DNA of 64,000 nucleotides, from assembly GCA_000720535.1 (NCBI GenBank), contig JOAZ01000022.1, positions 1-64,000 of the forward strand, in the 5' to 3' direction. The first letter of the stretch is position 1. Every line of letters starts with the position of its first letter. This document shows, piece after piece, positions 26,630-35,976 of the stretch. A model generated the notes under the pieces. The model had not been told where the DNA came from. It saw only the letters and a list, made by a program, of their open reading frames with translations, and did no database searches. Source of the DNA: Streptomyces halstedii. GTDB taxonomy: Bacteria > Actinomycetota > Actinomycetes > Streptomycetales > Streptomycetaceae. The translations under genes and the position numbers were made by a program.

Positions 26630-27418
26630 CTACCGGGGCGGCTCCGGCGGTCGCTGACGCGGCATGTTCGGCCGGACCGCCGCGGGCATGGTGAGGCGGC
26701 CGGGGTGCCCGCCCTGCTCGGGGCGGCCACCGGCCGCACCCGAGACCAGGGACTGCACGCCCATGGGCGCCGGACCGGCCCGGAACTCCACCATCCAGTC
26801 CGCCGTCTCCATGCGGACCAGCTCGGTGACGTCCTCCGAGAACCGCCGCAGCACCCCCAGGCACCGCTCCGCGGCCTCGCTGGCGGTGCCCTCGGTGGGG
26901 CCGAGCACCTCCCGTACGGACTCCGACGACCAGTCGAACTGGAGCACCTGGAGGCGCCGCTGCACGGCCTGCGCCGTCGCGAGATCCCTTATCCAGCCCG
27001 AGGTCAGGCCGAAGTACCGGTCGTACGCCATGCACGCGGCGCCCAGCAGCAGCGACAGGTATCCCCAGCCGGCCGCCCCGCGCAGATCACCGGTCAGGTC
27101 CAGCAGCGGGAGGGCGGCGCCCGCGACCACGCCGACGGCCGTGCCGAGGCGCAGCAGCCGGGCCAGACGGCGCTTGCGGACCCGGTCGTGCAGATACCAG
27201 TCGGCGGTCTGGAGAGCGCCCGCCTCGACCCAGCGGTACAGCTCGTCCAGCCGCTCGGCGGGCTCGCCCCAGTCCCCGAGGGGGAAGGGACGGGCGGTCA
27301 GGTCGCGCGGCCCCGAGCCGTGACGCGAACCGGAGGGTTCGCTTCCGGTATCAGCGCTGGATCCCGCGCCGGACTCCTTGCGGGGCGGCCCTTCGGGCTG
27401 CATCTCCGGCTGACTCAC
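26630..27418 (-). CDS. SLATT-domain two-helix membrane protein
   Basis: 262 residues from GTG 27418, which has GAGGAG 7 bases upstream. The disordered N-terminus is Gly/Ser/Glu-rich. Residues about 70-175 have SLATT features: an Ala/Trp/Tyr helix (ALQTADWYLHDRVRKRRLARLL), two close hydrophobic helices (GTAVGVVAGAALPLLDLTG; GYLSLLLGAACMAYDRYFG) and an amphipathic helix with AQAVQRRLQVLQFDW. SLATT proteins are proposed pore-forming effectors in nucleotide-triggered defence systems. Here it stands beside recR with no cyclase or SLOG partner, so a housekeeping role is equally possible. Confidence 0.75.
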   Translation of the reverse strand: MSQPEMQPEGPPRKESGAGSSADTGSEPSGSRHGSGPRDLTARPFPLGDWGEPAERLDELYRWVEAGALQTADWYLHDRVRKRRLARLLRLGTAVGVVAGAALPLLDLTGDLRGAAGWGYLSLLLGAACMAYDRYFGLTSGWIRDLATAQAVQRRLQVLQFDWSSESVREVLGPTEGTASEAAERCLGVLRRFSEDVTELVRMETADWMVEFRAGPAPMGVQSLVSGAAGGRPEQGGHPGRLTMPAAVRPNMPRQRPPEPPR

Positions 27419-27789
27419 CGGGGCACTCCTCTGCACTCTGAGTTCGGCGCGTATCGGCGCGTGGTGACGCGGATCGGCACGGCTGGACGGACACGGGAGG
27501 GACGGATCACGGCATATGACCTGGGCCCCACCCGCGTAACTCTGCGTTACCTGCGGTGTGCGTATGTGTACGGATACGCCTGCCCTTCCTACCGCCGAAT
27601 GGTGGGCCACGGGGTCGAAATCGCGGGATTCCCGCCTGGGCCCGGCCTCTGGTCAGGTATAGGAGCGCGACAGCCCGTTTTTGAAACTCACTCGAAAGAG
27701 TTGCTCTCTGGCGGGTGGGGCGGACCGTCCGGCGAACACGTAGGCTCGGAACACCGAAACAATCCGTCGTCGATGTGCCAGGAGTGACC
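27419..27789. other. Divergent intergenic region before ybaB
   Basis: 371 bases without a gene. It is less GC-rich than the surroundings and includes a short palindrome CGTAACTCTGCGTTAC (27535-27550) and AACTCACTCGAAAGAGTT (27687-27704). Probable promoters for both flanking genes; no RNA gene is recognised. Confidence 0.4.
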
Positions 27790-28125
27790 GTGATTCCCGG
27801 TGGTGGCCAGCCCAACATGCAGCAGCTCCTCCAGCAGGCCCAGAAGATGCAGCAGGATCTCGCGGTGGCCCAGGAGGAGCTGGCCAGGACCGAGGTCGAG
27901 GGACAGGCGGGCGGGGGCCTGGTGAGGGCCACCGTGACGGGGTCCGGCGAGCTGCGCGGCCTGGTGATCGACCCCAAGGCGGTGGACCCGGAGGACACCG
28001 AGACGCTCGCGGACCTCGTGGTCGCCGCGGTGCAGGCGGCCAACGCGAACGCGCAGCAGCTCCAGCAGCAGAAGCTCGGCCCGCTGGCCCAGGGCCTCGG
28101 CGGCATGCCGGGGCTCCCCTTCTGA
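27790..28125 (+). CDS. YbaB/EbfC-family nucleoid-associated protein
   Basis: 111 residues from GTG 27790, with AGGAG 5 bases upstream; an in-frame GTG two codons earlier is less well placed. Typical YbaB layout: an N-terminal helix [22 protein letters not shown], the central strand region [29 protein letters not shown] (seen in pieces) and a C-terminal helix with [12 protein letters not shown]. Binds DNA as a dimer. It lies directly upstream of recR, as in most bacteria. Confidence 0.93.
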   Translation: MIPGGGQPNMQQLLQQAQKMQQDLAVAQEELARTEVEGQAGGGLVRATVTGSGELRGLVIDPKAVDPEDTETLADLVVAAVQAANANAQQLQQQKLGPLAQGLGGMPGLPF

Positions 28126-28288
28126 CCCCCGGCCCGGTCCCCGGCCGGGTCCCGTGAGGGCCCCCTGGCCGTGTCCCTGACCGGTCCCCGTGAGGGTCCC
28201 CGGCCGGGGGCGGTCCCGGCGGGCCGGGCCCCTGTAGCTACCCGCGCGTACCGGCTACGGTACGAGCGGGAAGAGGAAAGGCGTTCCG

Positions 28289-28888
28289 TTGTACGAAGGC
28301 GTGGTTCAGGAGCTCATCGACGAACTGGGCAGGCTGCCCGGCGTCGGTCCCAAGAGCGCGCAGCGGATCGCCTTCCACATCCTCCAGGCCGAGCCCACCG
28401 ACGTACGCCGTCTGGCCCACGCCCTCCTGGAGGTCAAGGACAAGGTCCGGTTCTGCGAGGTCTGCGGGAACGTGGCCCAGCAGGAGCAGTGCGGCATCTG
28501 CCGGGACGCGCGCCGCGACCGGACGGTCATCTGCGTGGTCGAGGAGCCCAAGGACGTCGTCGCGATCGAGCGGACCCGGGAGTTCCGGGGCCGGTACCAC
28601 GTGCTCGGCGGCGCGATCAGCCCGATCGAGGGCGTCGGCCCGGACGACCTGCGCATCCGGGAGCTGCTGGCGCGGCTCGCGGACGGCACGATCACGGAGC
28701 TGATCCTGGCCACCGACCCCAACCTGGAGGGCGAGGCCACCGCGACCTACCTCGCCCGGATGGTCAAGCCGATGGGCCTGCGGGTGACCCGTCTGGCCAG
28801 CGGCCTGCCGGTGGGCGGCGACCTGGAGTACGCGGACGAGGTCACCCTCGGCCGCGCGTTCGAGGGGAGGCGACTGCTCGATGTGTGA
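28289..28888 (+). CDS. recR: Recombination mediator protein RecR
   Basis: 199 residues from TTG 28289, with AGAGGAAAGG upstream. Acts with RecF/RecO to load RecA on gapped DNA. Helix-hairpin-helix [19 protein letters not shown] at 13-31, a four-Cys zinc finger (FCEVCGN, QCGIC), a TOPRIM domain with [12 protein letters not shown] and [12 protein letters not shown], and a C-terminal Walker-B-like [16 protein letters not shown]. Full length and intact. Confidence 0.97.
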   Translation: MYEGVVQELIDELGRLPGVGPKSAQRIAFHILQAEPTDVRRLAHALLEVKDKVRFCEVCGNVAQQEQCGICRDARRDRTVICVVEEPKDVVAIERTREFRGRYHVLGGAISPIEGVGPDDLRIRELLARLADGTITELILATDPNLEGEATATYLARMVKPMGLRVTRLASGLPVGGDLEYADEVTLGRAFEGRRLLDV

Positions 28889-28972
28889 CCCTGCCTCTGA
28901 CGTCGTCCTTACGCGGGGCGCGGATACGTTCTACCCACCGTTCGCGACCGCGCCCACCGGGAGGTCCCCTCG

Positions 28973-29632
28973 ATGTCCGACGCCACGCTGAACTCCGTCA
29001 CGCAGGACCCGGACGACTTCGCCGTACAGATCGCGGACCAGATCAAGACGTTCATCGTCGCGGTCGCCGAGGTGTCCAAGGCGGAGGAGCCCGAGGAGGC
29101 CGTACCGGTCCTGCTCCTCCAGGTCTCCCAACTCCTGCTGGCCGGTGGCCGGCTCGGCGCCTACGAGGACATCCTCCCGGAGGAGCGCTACGAGCCCGAC
29201 CTCGGCGCCGAGCCGGACGCCGACGGGCTGCGCGAGCGCTTCGCGGCCCTCCTGGAGCCGATCGACGTCTACTCCGAGGTCTTCGACCCGTACGAGCCCC
29301 GCAAGCCCCCCGTCCCGCACCGGATCTCCGACGACCTGGCCGACCTGGTCACGGACCTCGGCCACGGGCTCGCGCACTACGAGGCGGACCGCACGGCGGA
29401 GGCCATGTGGTGGTGGCAGTTCTCGTACTTCTCCAACTGGGGCTCCACCGCGTCCGCCGCCCTGCGCGCCCTGCAATCGCTGATCGCCCACATCCGGCTG
29501 AACCAGCCGCTGGAGGAGCTGGACGGCCTCGACACCGACCAGGACCCCGGGGACGGTGACCTCGCCGAGGAGGCGGGCCGGGTGATGGTCGCGGAGATCG
29601 CGGGACCGCTGGGGCTGCGGCCGGTCAACTGA
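28973..29632 (+). CDS. DUF5063 family protein
   Basis: 219 residues from ATG 28973, with GGGAGGT upstream. I recognise the DUF5063 family, which usually follows recR in actinomycetes. Acidic and alpha-helical, with FAVQIADQIKTFIVAVAEVS at the start and the aromatic block AEAMWWWQFSYFSNWGSTA in the middle. The role is unknown; conservation of position suggests a link to recR or to expression of the cluster. Confidence 0.82.
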   Translation: MSDATLNSVTQDPDDFAVQIADQIKTFIVAVAEVSKAEEPEEAVPVLLLQVSQLLLAGGRLGAYEDILPEERYEPDLGAEPDADGLRERFAALLEPIDVYSEVFDPYEPRKPPVPHRISDDLADLVTDLGHGLAHYEADRTAEAMWWWQFSYFSNWGSTASAALRALQSLIAHIRLNQPLEELDGLDTDQDPGDGDLAEEAGRVMVAEIAGPLGLRPVN

Positions 29633-29975
29633 GGGCCGTCCCGGCCCGGGTGGCGGTTCCGGCGCGCTCCTGACGAGGTGCGCCGTTCTGTCCCTGAGAG
29701 GTGCCCTGTTCCGGCCCTGACGAGGTGCCCCGTTCCGGCCTGACGAGGTGCCCCGTTCCGGCTCTGACGAGGCGCCCTGTTCGTTCCGGTGTGTGTCCTG
29801 GGCCACAAACGGGCGTGCTCGGAGGGGGTTGTGGGCAGCAGCCCGGTACGAGCAGTTCGGGCGACGCGCCGGACCACGTGGTGAGCGGGACATCTCATCA
29901 TCTGGTAGGGACGGGTCGATTCCGGACTGCTCGTTAAACTGAGCCGACCGCACCATTAATGAGCGAGGAGCGCAC
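29633..29975. repeat. Intergenic region with five 23-24-bp tandem repeats
   Basis: Unit TGACGAGGTGCCCCGTTCCG plus GCC, with copies starting near 29671, 29695, 29718, 29741 and 29765, the outer copies being degenerate. There are no spacers, so this is not CRISPR. The rest (29800-29975) is less GC-rich and includes the probable ask promoter and its GAGGAG ribosome site. Confidence 0.8.
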
Positions 29976-31247
29976 GTGGGCCTTGTCGTGCAGAAGTACG
30001 GAGGCTCCTCCGTAGCCGATGCCGAAGGCATCAAGCGCGTCGCCAAGCGAATCGTCGATGCCAAGAAGAACGGCAACCAGGTGGTTGTCGTGGTGTCCGC
30101 GATGGGCGACACGACGGACGAGTTGATCGATCTCGCCGGACAGGTATCCCCGATGCCTGCCGGGCGTGAGTTCGACATGCTGCTGACCGCCGGAGAGCGG
30201 ATCTCCATGGCCCTGCTGGCGATGGCGATCAAGAACCTGGGGCACGAGGCCCAGTCGTTCACGGGCAGTCAGGCCGGAGTCATCACCGACTCGGTCCACA
30301 ACAAAGCGCGCATCATCGATGTCACGCCGGGCCGCATCAGGACCTCGATCGACGAGGGCAACATCGCCATCGTCGCCGGGTTCCAGGGCGTGAGCCAGGA
30401 GGGCAAGAACATCACCACCCTCGGTCGCGGCGGGTCCGACACGACCGCCGTCGCCCTGGCCGCCGCCCTGGACGCCGAGGTCTGCGAGATCTACACCGAT
30501 GTGGACGGTGTCTTCACCGCCGACCCCCGGGTCGTGCCGAAGGCCCGGAAGATCGACTGGATCTCCTTCGAGGACATGCTGGAGCTGGCGGCGTCCGGTT
30601 CCAAGGTGCTGCTGCACCGCTGCGTCGAGTACGCACGCCGTTACAACATCCCGATCCACGTCCGCTCGTCCTTCTCCGGACTGCGCGGCACCTGGGTCAG
30701 CAACGAGCCGCAAGGGGACCAGCAGGTGGAGCACGCCATCATCTCCGGAGTCGCCCACGACGTCTCCGAGGCCAAGGTCACGGTCGTCGGTGTGCCCGAC
30801 AAGCCGGGCGAGGCCGCAGCGATCTTCCGCGCCATCGCGGACGCCGAGATCAACATGGACATGGTGGTGCAGAACGTCTCCGCCGCCTCGACCGGGCTGA
30901 CGGACATCACGTTCACCCTGCCCAAGGCCGAGGGCCGCAAGGCCATCGACGCCCTGGAGCGCAACCGCTCCGGCATCGGCTTCGAGTCGCTGCGCTACGA
31001 CGACCAGATCGCGAAGATCTCCCTGGTCGGCGCGGGCATGAAGACCAACCCCGGGGTCACGGCGGGCTTCTTCGAGGCGCTCTCCGACGTCGGCGTGAAC
31101 ATCGAGCTGATCTCGACCTCCGAGATCCGCATCTCGGTGGTCACCCGCGCCGACGACGTCAACGAGGCCGTGCGCGCCGTGCACAGCGCCTTCGGACTCG
31201 ACAGCGACTCCGACGAGGCCGTCATCTACGGAGGCACCGGCCGATGA
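29976..31247 (+). CDS. ask: Aspartokinase, alpha/beta overlapping-gene type
   Basis: 423 residues from GTG 29976, with GAGGAG 6 bases upstream. Phosphorylates aspartate, the first step to lysine, threonine, methionine and diaminopimelate. KYGGSSVAD at the N-terminus binds the phosphates, [16 protein letters not shown] is the kinase core, and two ACT domains follow ([38 protein letters not shown]). An in-frame GTG at codon 251 (30726) is preceded by AGGGG, as expected for separate synthesis of the beta subunit in actinomycetes. The stop overlaps asd by 4 bases. Confidence 0.96.
   Translation: MGLVVQKYGGSSVADAEGIKRVAKRIVDAKKNGNQVVVVVSAMGDTTDELIDLAGQVSPMPAGREFDMLLTAGERISMALLAMAIKNLGHEAQSFTGSQAGVITDSVHNKARIIDVTPGRIRTSIDEGNIAIVAGFQGVSQEGKNITTLGRGGSDTTAVALAAALDAEVCEIYTDVDGVFTADPRVVPKARKIDWISFEDMLELAASGSKVLLHRCVEYARRYNIPIHVRSSFSGLRGTWVSNEPQGDQQVEHAIISGVAHDVSEAKVTVVGVPDKPGEAAAIFRAIADAEINMDMVVQNVSAASTGLTDITFTLPKAEGRKAIDALERNRSGIGFESLRYDDQIAKISLVGAGMKTNPGVTAGFFEALSDVGVNIELISTSEIRISVVTRADDVNEAVRAVHSAFGLDSDSDEAVIYGGTGR
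30713..30728 (+). promoter_or_regulatory. Internal ribosome site and GTG start for aspartokinase beta subunit
   Basis: AAGGGG at 30712-30717, then 8 bases, then GTG at 30726-30728, in frame with ask. The predicted product begins VEHAIISG and consists of the two ACT domains, corresponding to the beta subunit known from Corynebacterium and other actinobacteria. Confidence 0.65.
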
Positions 31248-32305
31248 CACGACGCCGCCCCTCGCTCGCGGTCGTGGGTGCGACCGGGGCGATCGGCGGC
31301 GTCATGCTCCAGATCCTCTCGCAGCACGCGGACGTCTGGGGCGAGGTCAGACTGCTGGACTCCCCGCACGCGGCCGGGCGCAAGCTGGTCGTGCGCGGGG
31401 AGGAGTGCGAGGTGCTCCCGGTCGGCGAGTCCGCCTTCGACGGGGTGGACGTGGCCCTGTTCCTGGTGCCGGACGAGGTGTCCGCCCGGTGGGGCCCGGT
31501 CGCCGCCGCGCGCGGGGCCGTGGTGGTGGACGACTCGGCGTCGTTCCGGCTGGACGACGACGTGCCGCTCGTCGTCCCGGAGATCAACCCCCATGCCGCG
31601 CGGATCAGACCGCGCGGCATCATCGCGTCCCCGAACTGCACGACCCTGTCGCTGATCGTCGCGATCGGCGCGCTGCACGCCGAGTTCGGGCTGCGGCAGC
31701 TCGTCGTCTCGTCCTACCAGGCGGTGAGCGGGGCCGGCCGGGACGGTGTCGCCGCCCTCCGCGCGCAACTGTCCCTGGTGGCCGGTACGGAGCTGGGCAC
31801 CAGCCCCGGGGACGTCCGGCGGGCCCTGGGCGAGGGGAACAGCCCCTTCGCCGCCCCTGTCGCGCTGAACGTGGTGCCCTGGGCGGGTACGGACGCCGGT
31901 GACGGCTGGTCCTCCGAGGAACTGGCGATCCGTGAGGAGTGCCGGAAGATCCTGGGCCTGGCCGATCTGAAGGTCTCCGCCACCTGTGTGTACGTCCCCG
32001 TCGTGGCGACGCACTCGATGTCCGTGCACGCCCGCTTCGAGAACGAGGTGGCGGTGGAGCGCGCGCACGAGATCCTGGCGACGGCGCCGGGGGTGGTGCT
32101 CTTCGACTCCCCAGCGAGCGGGGACTTCCCGACCCCCTCGGACGTCGTGGGCACCGACCCGACCTGGGTGGGGCGGGTGCGGCAGTCGATGGACGACGCG
32201 CGCGCCATCGAGATGTTCATCTGTGGAGATAATCTCCGAAAAGGTGCGGCTCTCAATGTGGCGCAGATTGCGGAATCCGTCGCTGCCGAATTTCACCGGG
32301 ATTGA
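31244..32305 (+). CDS. asd: Aspartate-semialdehyde dehydrogenase
   Basis: 353 residues; ATG overlaps the ask stop (ATGA). NADPH-dependent reduction of aspartyl phosphate. N-terminal nucleotide fold [16 protein letters not shown], catalytic Cys132 in ASPNCTT, glutamine in [10 protein letters not shown], and the histidine region [14 protein letters not shown]. The last 30 codons and the sequence beyond are less GC-rich than the rest of the gene. Confidence 0.95.
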   Translation: MTRRRPSLAVVGATGAIGGVMLQILSQHADVWGEVRLLDSPHAAGRKLVVRGEECEVLPVGESAFDGVDVALFLVPDEVSARWGPVAAARGAVVVDDSASFRLDDDVPLVVPEINPHAARIRPRGIIASPNCTTLSLIVAIGALHAEFGLRQLVVSSYQAVSGAGRDGVAALRAQLSLVAGTELGTSPGDVRRALGEGNSPFAAPVALNVVPWAGTDAGDGWSSEELAIREECRKILGLADLKVSATCVYVPVVATHSMSVHARFENEVAVERAHEILATAPGVVLFDSPASGDFPTPSDVVGTDPTWVGRVRQSMDDARAIEMFICGDNLRKGAALNVAQIAESVAAEFHRD

Positions 32306-32562
32306 TCGAATCTGTTTTGTAGGATCTGTGTGCGCCCTGTGGGAAATTGGCTGGTCTGAACCTCTTGAGCTGGGGCGTTGCCGTATCCGACGATGATCTC
32401 CTGGCCTCCTGCAACCGCTCGTCGGATGCGGCGCGTCTCAATCGTCACTTCTTGCGTGGCTGGGTGCGTCTATGTGGCATTTGGGGAAGAGCAGGTACGA
32501 ATGAGGGCATGTCGCACAGCATCGAACGTGGTGCCGCACGCGTACAACCCTGACGGGGAGAA
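32306..32562. promoter_or_regulatory. Low-GC leader of the sigma-factor operon with an inverted repeat
   Basis: 257 bases, clearly less GC-rich than the flanks. Contains CCGTATCCGACGA (32381-32393) paired with TCGTCGGATGCGG (32419-32431), a 13-bp stem with one wobble and a 25-base loop. Two short open frames here (68 and 98 codons) lack family features and are not called. Probably a regulated promoter and untranslated leader. Confidence 0.5.
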
Positions 32563-33240
32563 GTGTGTCCAACTGGCGTGGCAGAGGTTCTCGACATCAC
32601 AGTGGTGGGCCCGTTGCGAGGCGCGTCGGCGCGCCCGCTCCGGCGGCCCCGCGCGGCCGGCGGCATGCCGGTGATCGCTCCCATGCCCGCCGCGCGGCCC
32701 GCCCGTCTGCCGTCCCCGCGCGAAGGCGCTGAGGAGACGGTGGCGGCGGGAACGACGGTCGACCATCTCACCGAGACCTACCGTGCCCATTACCGCTCCC
32801 TGCTGGGGCTCGCGGCGCTCCTCCTGGACGACACGGCGTCCTGCGAGGACGTGGTGCAGGAGGCGTTCATCCGGGTGCACTCGGCGCGCAACCGCGTCCG
32901 GGAGCCGGAGAAGACCCTGGCGTACCTCCGGCAGACCGTGGTCAACCTCTCCCGCTCCGCGCTGCGTCGGCGCATCCTCGGGCTGAAGCTGCTCACCAAG
33001 CCGATGCCGGACATGGCGAGCGCCGAGGAGGGGGCGTACGACCTGCTGGAGCGGGACGCGTTGATCAAGGCCATGAAAGGCTTGCAACGCCGCCAGCGGG
33101 AGGTGCTGGTGCTGCGCTACTTCTCGGACATGACGGAAGCCCAGGTCGCGGAGACGCTGGGGATATCGCTCGGTTCGGTGAAGGCGTACGGATCGAGAGG
33201 CATAGCGGCACTGCGCGTCACGATGGAGGCGCAGGCATGA
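32563..33240 (+). CDS. ECF-type RNA polymerase sigma factor
   Basis: 225 residues from GTG 32563, with GGGGAGAA just upstream; a later start near codon 35 or 41 is possible because the first ~60 residues are not conserved-looking. Sigma region 2: YRAHYRSLLGLAALLLDDTA then CEDVVQEAFIRVHSA. Region 4: LQRRQREVLVLRYFSDMTEA then VAETLGISLGSVKAYGSRGI. The DNA-contact HTH is intact. It overlaps the downstream membrane-protein gene by 4 bases, as sigma/anti-sigma pairs do. Confidence 0.92.
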   Translation: MCPTGVAEVLDITVVGPLRGASARPLRRPRAAGGMPVIAPMPAARPARLPSPREGAEETVAAGTTVDHLTETYRAHYRSLLGLAALLLDDTASCEDVVQEAFIRVHSARNRVREPEKTLAYLRQTVVNLSRSALRRRILGLKLLTKPMPDMASAEEGAYDLLERDALIKAMKGLQRRQREVLVLRYFSDMTEAQVAETLGISLGSVKAYGSRGIAALRVTMEAQA

Positions 33241-34589
33241 GCAGGCCGGAACACAGGCACGACGATGACCGGACTGGAAACGACATTGTGAACCACGGGC
33301 CGGACAGCACTCCGAAGACGGATCCGGAGCAGACGGCGGACGGACGGGGCGAGGGCGAGAGCCACACCGGCGGCCCCGCGGCCGGCACCGAGAGCGACGC
33401 CGAGGGCGTGGATCCCGAGAGCGCGGATGCCGGTGGTTCGGCCGCCGGTGGTTCGGCGGGCGGCCCTTCGGCGGGTGGTGTCCCGGCAGGCGGTGTCCCG
33501 GCAGGCGGGACGGGCGACGCGGACGTGACCGTCGCGGGCGTGAACGTCGCGGGCGTGAACGTCGCCGACGTGGACGACGCGGACCTGGACGAGATGGCGC
33601 TGCGCCGCATGCTGCACGGCGCCGTCCAAGGGATACGCCCCGCCGACGGAACCCTGGACCACCTGCACCGCGCCGTACCCGCCCGGCGCGCCAAACGGCG
33701 TCAGGCGGTGGTCGGCGCCGTCGCGGCCGCCCTGCTCATCGGTACGGCGGTCCCCGCCTTCGTCCACGTGGCGAACTCGGACGGCTCGGTCACGGCCAAC
33801 CCGGCCATCGCCGGACACGGCGAGCAGGCCCAGGGGGGCAACGGACAGAACACGGGTACGGAGACGGACGGCCGGGAGACCGCCGGACCGGCCGCTCAGC
33901 AGAACGAGGGCGTCGAGGGGGAGACCGGCAGGTCCGCGACCCCGACCCAGGGCTCCGGTACCGGCACCGAGGGCACCGGCACCGCCGGTCTCGACGACAC
34001 ACCGGGCGTCCAGGCGGCGGACATGCCGGCCTGCGAGCCGGGGCAGCTCGGCGTCGCCTCGGCCGAGGCGGGCGCGCCGGGGTCGGACGGCAAGGTGTAC
34101 GGCAGCTTCAAGATCTCCAACGTGTCCGGCAAAGCCTGTTCGGTGACGAGCAACGGCACGGTCGGGTTCCAGGCGGCGGGCGCGGCCGACCCCCAGAAGA
34201 TCAGCGTCGTCCGGTACGCCGGAGGCGACCCGGCGAGCGGGCTGCCCGATCCGTCCAAGGAGCCCGGTGCGGTGCTCCTCAAGCCGACGACGGCGTACGA
34301 GGTGCGCTTCGCCTGGGTGCCCTCGGACACCTGCACGAGCACCGGTGGTTCGCCCAGCCCGACGCCCACGGACGGCGACGGCGGTGGCGGCAGCGGCGGC
34401 ACGACGGGCGGCGGCGGCACGGGGCCTTCGGACACGGCGGCGCAGTTCGGCAGCGCCGATGACGCCCCGGCGGACGGCAGTGTCGTGGTGACCCACACAC
34501 CGGAGACGGGAGCGCCGACGGCCGAGGCCACGATCTCCCACGCCTGCGCGGGCACGATCTACCGCACCGGCGTACTGAGCGCCTCGTAA
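33237..34589 (+). CDS. Single-pass membrane protein, putative anti-sigma partner
   Basis: 450 residues; ATG overlaps the sigma-factor stop. A long low-complexity N-terminus (Gly/Ala/Asp repeats such as GGVPAGGVPAGG and VNVAGVNVA) precedes a conserved-looking cytosolic motif LDEMALRRMLHGAVQGIRPA, a basic stretch (PARRAKRRQ) and one membrane helix (VVGAVAAALLIGTAVPAFV, about 160-180). The external part has Ser/Gly/Thr-rich spacers and a folded domain from ACEPGQLGVASAEAG to DTCTS with paired Cys, reminiscent of DUF4232. No zinc-type HxxxCxxC anti-sigma motif is seen, so the partner role is inferred from operon structure. Confidence 0.72.
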   Translation: MSRPEHRHDDDRTGNDIVNHGPDSTPKTDPEQTADGRGEGESHTGGPAAGTESDAEGVDPESADAGGSAAGGSAGGPSAGGVPAGGVPAGGTGDADVTVAGVNVAGVNVADVDDADLDEMALRRMLHGAVQGIRPADGTLDHLHRAVPARRAKRRQAVVGAVAAALLIGTAVPAFVHVANSDGSVTANPAIAGHGEQAQGGNGQNTGTETDGRETAGPAAQQNEGVEGETGRSATPTQGSGTGTEGTGTAGLDDTPGVQAADMPACEPGQLGVASAEAGAPGSDGKVYGSFKISNVSGKACSVTSNGTVGFQAAGAADPQKISVVRYAGGDPASGLPDPSKEPGAVLLKPTTAYEVRFAWVPSDTCTSTGGSPSPTPTDGDGGGGSGGTTGGGGTGPSDTAAQFGSADDAPADGSVVVTHTPETGAPTAEATISHACAGTIYRTGVLSAS

Positions 34590-34818
34590 CCGTCTCCCGA
34601 CGCCACCCGCTCGGCCCGCGGCCCCGCACGCCCCGCGGCCTTGCGAAGGCGTACGAGGCCAGGGCAGCACCGTCCGGGATCGAGGCGGCACCTCCCGGCG
34701 TCCGGGGCAGCGCCTCCCGGCCGTCCCCGCCTAAGCCCGGCTGTCCCGCGCGGGTCCGCGGGGTGCCGTTTCCCGTGCACCGGCCGAGCCCGGCCGGCCT
34801 CCCCGCGTGGCGTCCGGC

Positions 34819-35592
34819 TCAGTCGGCGTCGGCGGCGAGGCCCAGCCGTAGGTCGCGGGCGGCCTCCGCCTCGCGGCGTACCAGCCGGAACCACATGAAG
34901 AGCACGAAGCCGGCGAAGACGAACCACTCGCCCGTGTAGCCGAGGTTCTGGAACGCCTTCAGGTCCAGCCCGCTGCCCTGCGCCGCGGCGGCGGGCACCG
35001 GCTTCAGGGCGGTGCCGCCCGGCTCCGGCTCGGTCAGGGTCACCCAGGCGTCGTAGACGTCGTACGGGACGAGGTTGACCAGCGAGGCGGCGCTGATCAT
35101 GCCCAGCTGGCCTTCGGGAAGCCCGCCCCGGAGGTCGACCCCGGTGCTGCCGGTGTTCTCCGACGCCTGGAGATCGCCGGTCACGGTCACCTCGCCGGCC
35201 GGAGCCGCCGGAACCTCGGTGCCGTCCGGTGTGCCGGGAAGCCAGCCCCGCACCACGGGCAGTGCCTTGCCGCCGTCGGTGCGCAGCAGGTTCAGCACGT
35301 AGAAGCCGGTCCGGTTGTCCAGCTCGCGTCCGGGGACCAGGAACTGGTCGGCGTACGATCCCGTCGCCACCGCCGGACGGCCGGAGGACTCCGTGGTGAC
35401 CGGCAGCAACTCGTCGAGCGGCTGCACGGCCCGGGTGCCGGGGTCGGGCCGGTTCTCGGCTTCCTCGTGCGACTGCACGCGGTCCTCGAAGCGGCCGAGC
35501 TGCCAGGTGCCCATGAACACGCAGAACGGGATGGCCAGCACGACGAAGAGGTTGATTCCCCACCATCGCGGGGTCAGCAGGAACCGGTACAC
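34819..35592 (-). CDS. SURF1-family cytochrome oxidase assembly protein
   Basis: 257 residues from GTG 35592, with GGAGGGG immediately upstream. N-terminal helix with FLLTPRWWGINLFVVLAIPF then CVFMGTWQLGRFEDR, a large extracytoplasmic domain (TGFYVLNLLRTDGGKALPVVRGW) and a C-terminal helix (WFVFAGFVLFMWFRLVRRE). This two-helix layout and the GxWQLxR motif define SURF1, which helps insert haem in cytochrome c oxidase. The genes around it are not respiratory. Confidence 0.93.
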   Translation of the reverse strand: MYRFLLTPRWWGINLFVVLAIPFCVFMGTWQLGRFEDRVQSHEEAENRPDPGTRAVQPLDELLPVTTESSGRPAVATGSYADQFLVPGRELDNRTGFYVLNLLRTDGGKALPVVRGWLPGTPDGTEVPAAPAGEVTVTGDLQASENTGSTGVDLRGGLPEGQLGMISAASLVNLVPYDVYDAWVTLTEPEPGGTALKPVPAAAAQGSGLDLKAFQNLGYTGEWFVFAGFVLFMWFRLVRREAEAARDLRLGLAADAD

Positions 35593-35738
35593 CCCTCCAC
35601 GGTACGGTTCCCCGCCCCGGGCCCCCGGAGCGGGGTGCACCATTTATCCGGACCCTACGTGCTCCGGGCGTCCCCGGAGGCCGGTGCGCGGTTGCCCGGT
35701 GAGGCCCGCCGCGTCCCGGCCGGGACCCGGCCGGCTCC

Positions 35739-35803
35739 CCGGCCGGGACCGGAGCGGGCTCCCGGCCGGCACCGGACGGCCCCTCCGGCCGGGACCGGAG
35801 CGG
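35739..35803. repeat. Pair of 19-bp direct repeats
   Basis: CCGGCCGGGACCGGAGCGG occurs at 35739-35757 and 35785-35803 in the intergenic region between SURF1 and the oligopeptidase. The whole 370-base gap (35593-35962) contains only such repeats and no gene. Confidence 0.6.
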
Positions 35804-35865
35804 ACTCCCGTCCCGGGAGCGGTAGTTACCGCCCCCTGCCTTTCCGTCCCCCGGCAGGCGCCCCT

Positions 35866-35976
35866 GCTCCTCACGAGGCCGGGCACCCTCCACGCGCCCA
35901 CGCGCCCACGCGCCCACGCGCCCACGCGCCCACGCGCCCACGCGCCCACGCGCCTCCGCTCCTCACGAGGCCGGGC
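35866..35976. repeat. Eight-copy 8-bp tandem repeat between duplicated gene ends
   Basis: CACGCGCC repeated eight times at 35891-35954. It is flanked by the direct repeat GCTCCTCACGAGGCCGGGC at 35866-35884 and 35958-35976. The right copy contains the last codons and TGA of the oligopeptidase gene (stop at 35963-35965), so the 3' end of that gene has been duplicated, with the octamer array expanded between the copies. Confidence 0.85.

Noticed and set aside
28171-29559. 462-codon plus-strand frame across recR and DUF5063
   Set aside because: Different frame from both recognised genes and Arg/Pro-rich; a composition artefact.
29671-29790. CRISPR array
   Set aside because: Five 23-24-bp units are directly adjacent without spacers, and no cas gene is in the window.
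32347-32674. Small genes of 68 and 98 codons between asd and the sigma factor
   Set aside because: No ribosome site at a good distance, no family resemblance, and the frames overlap the structured leader and the sigma gene.
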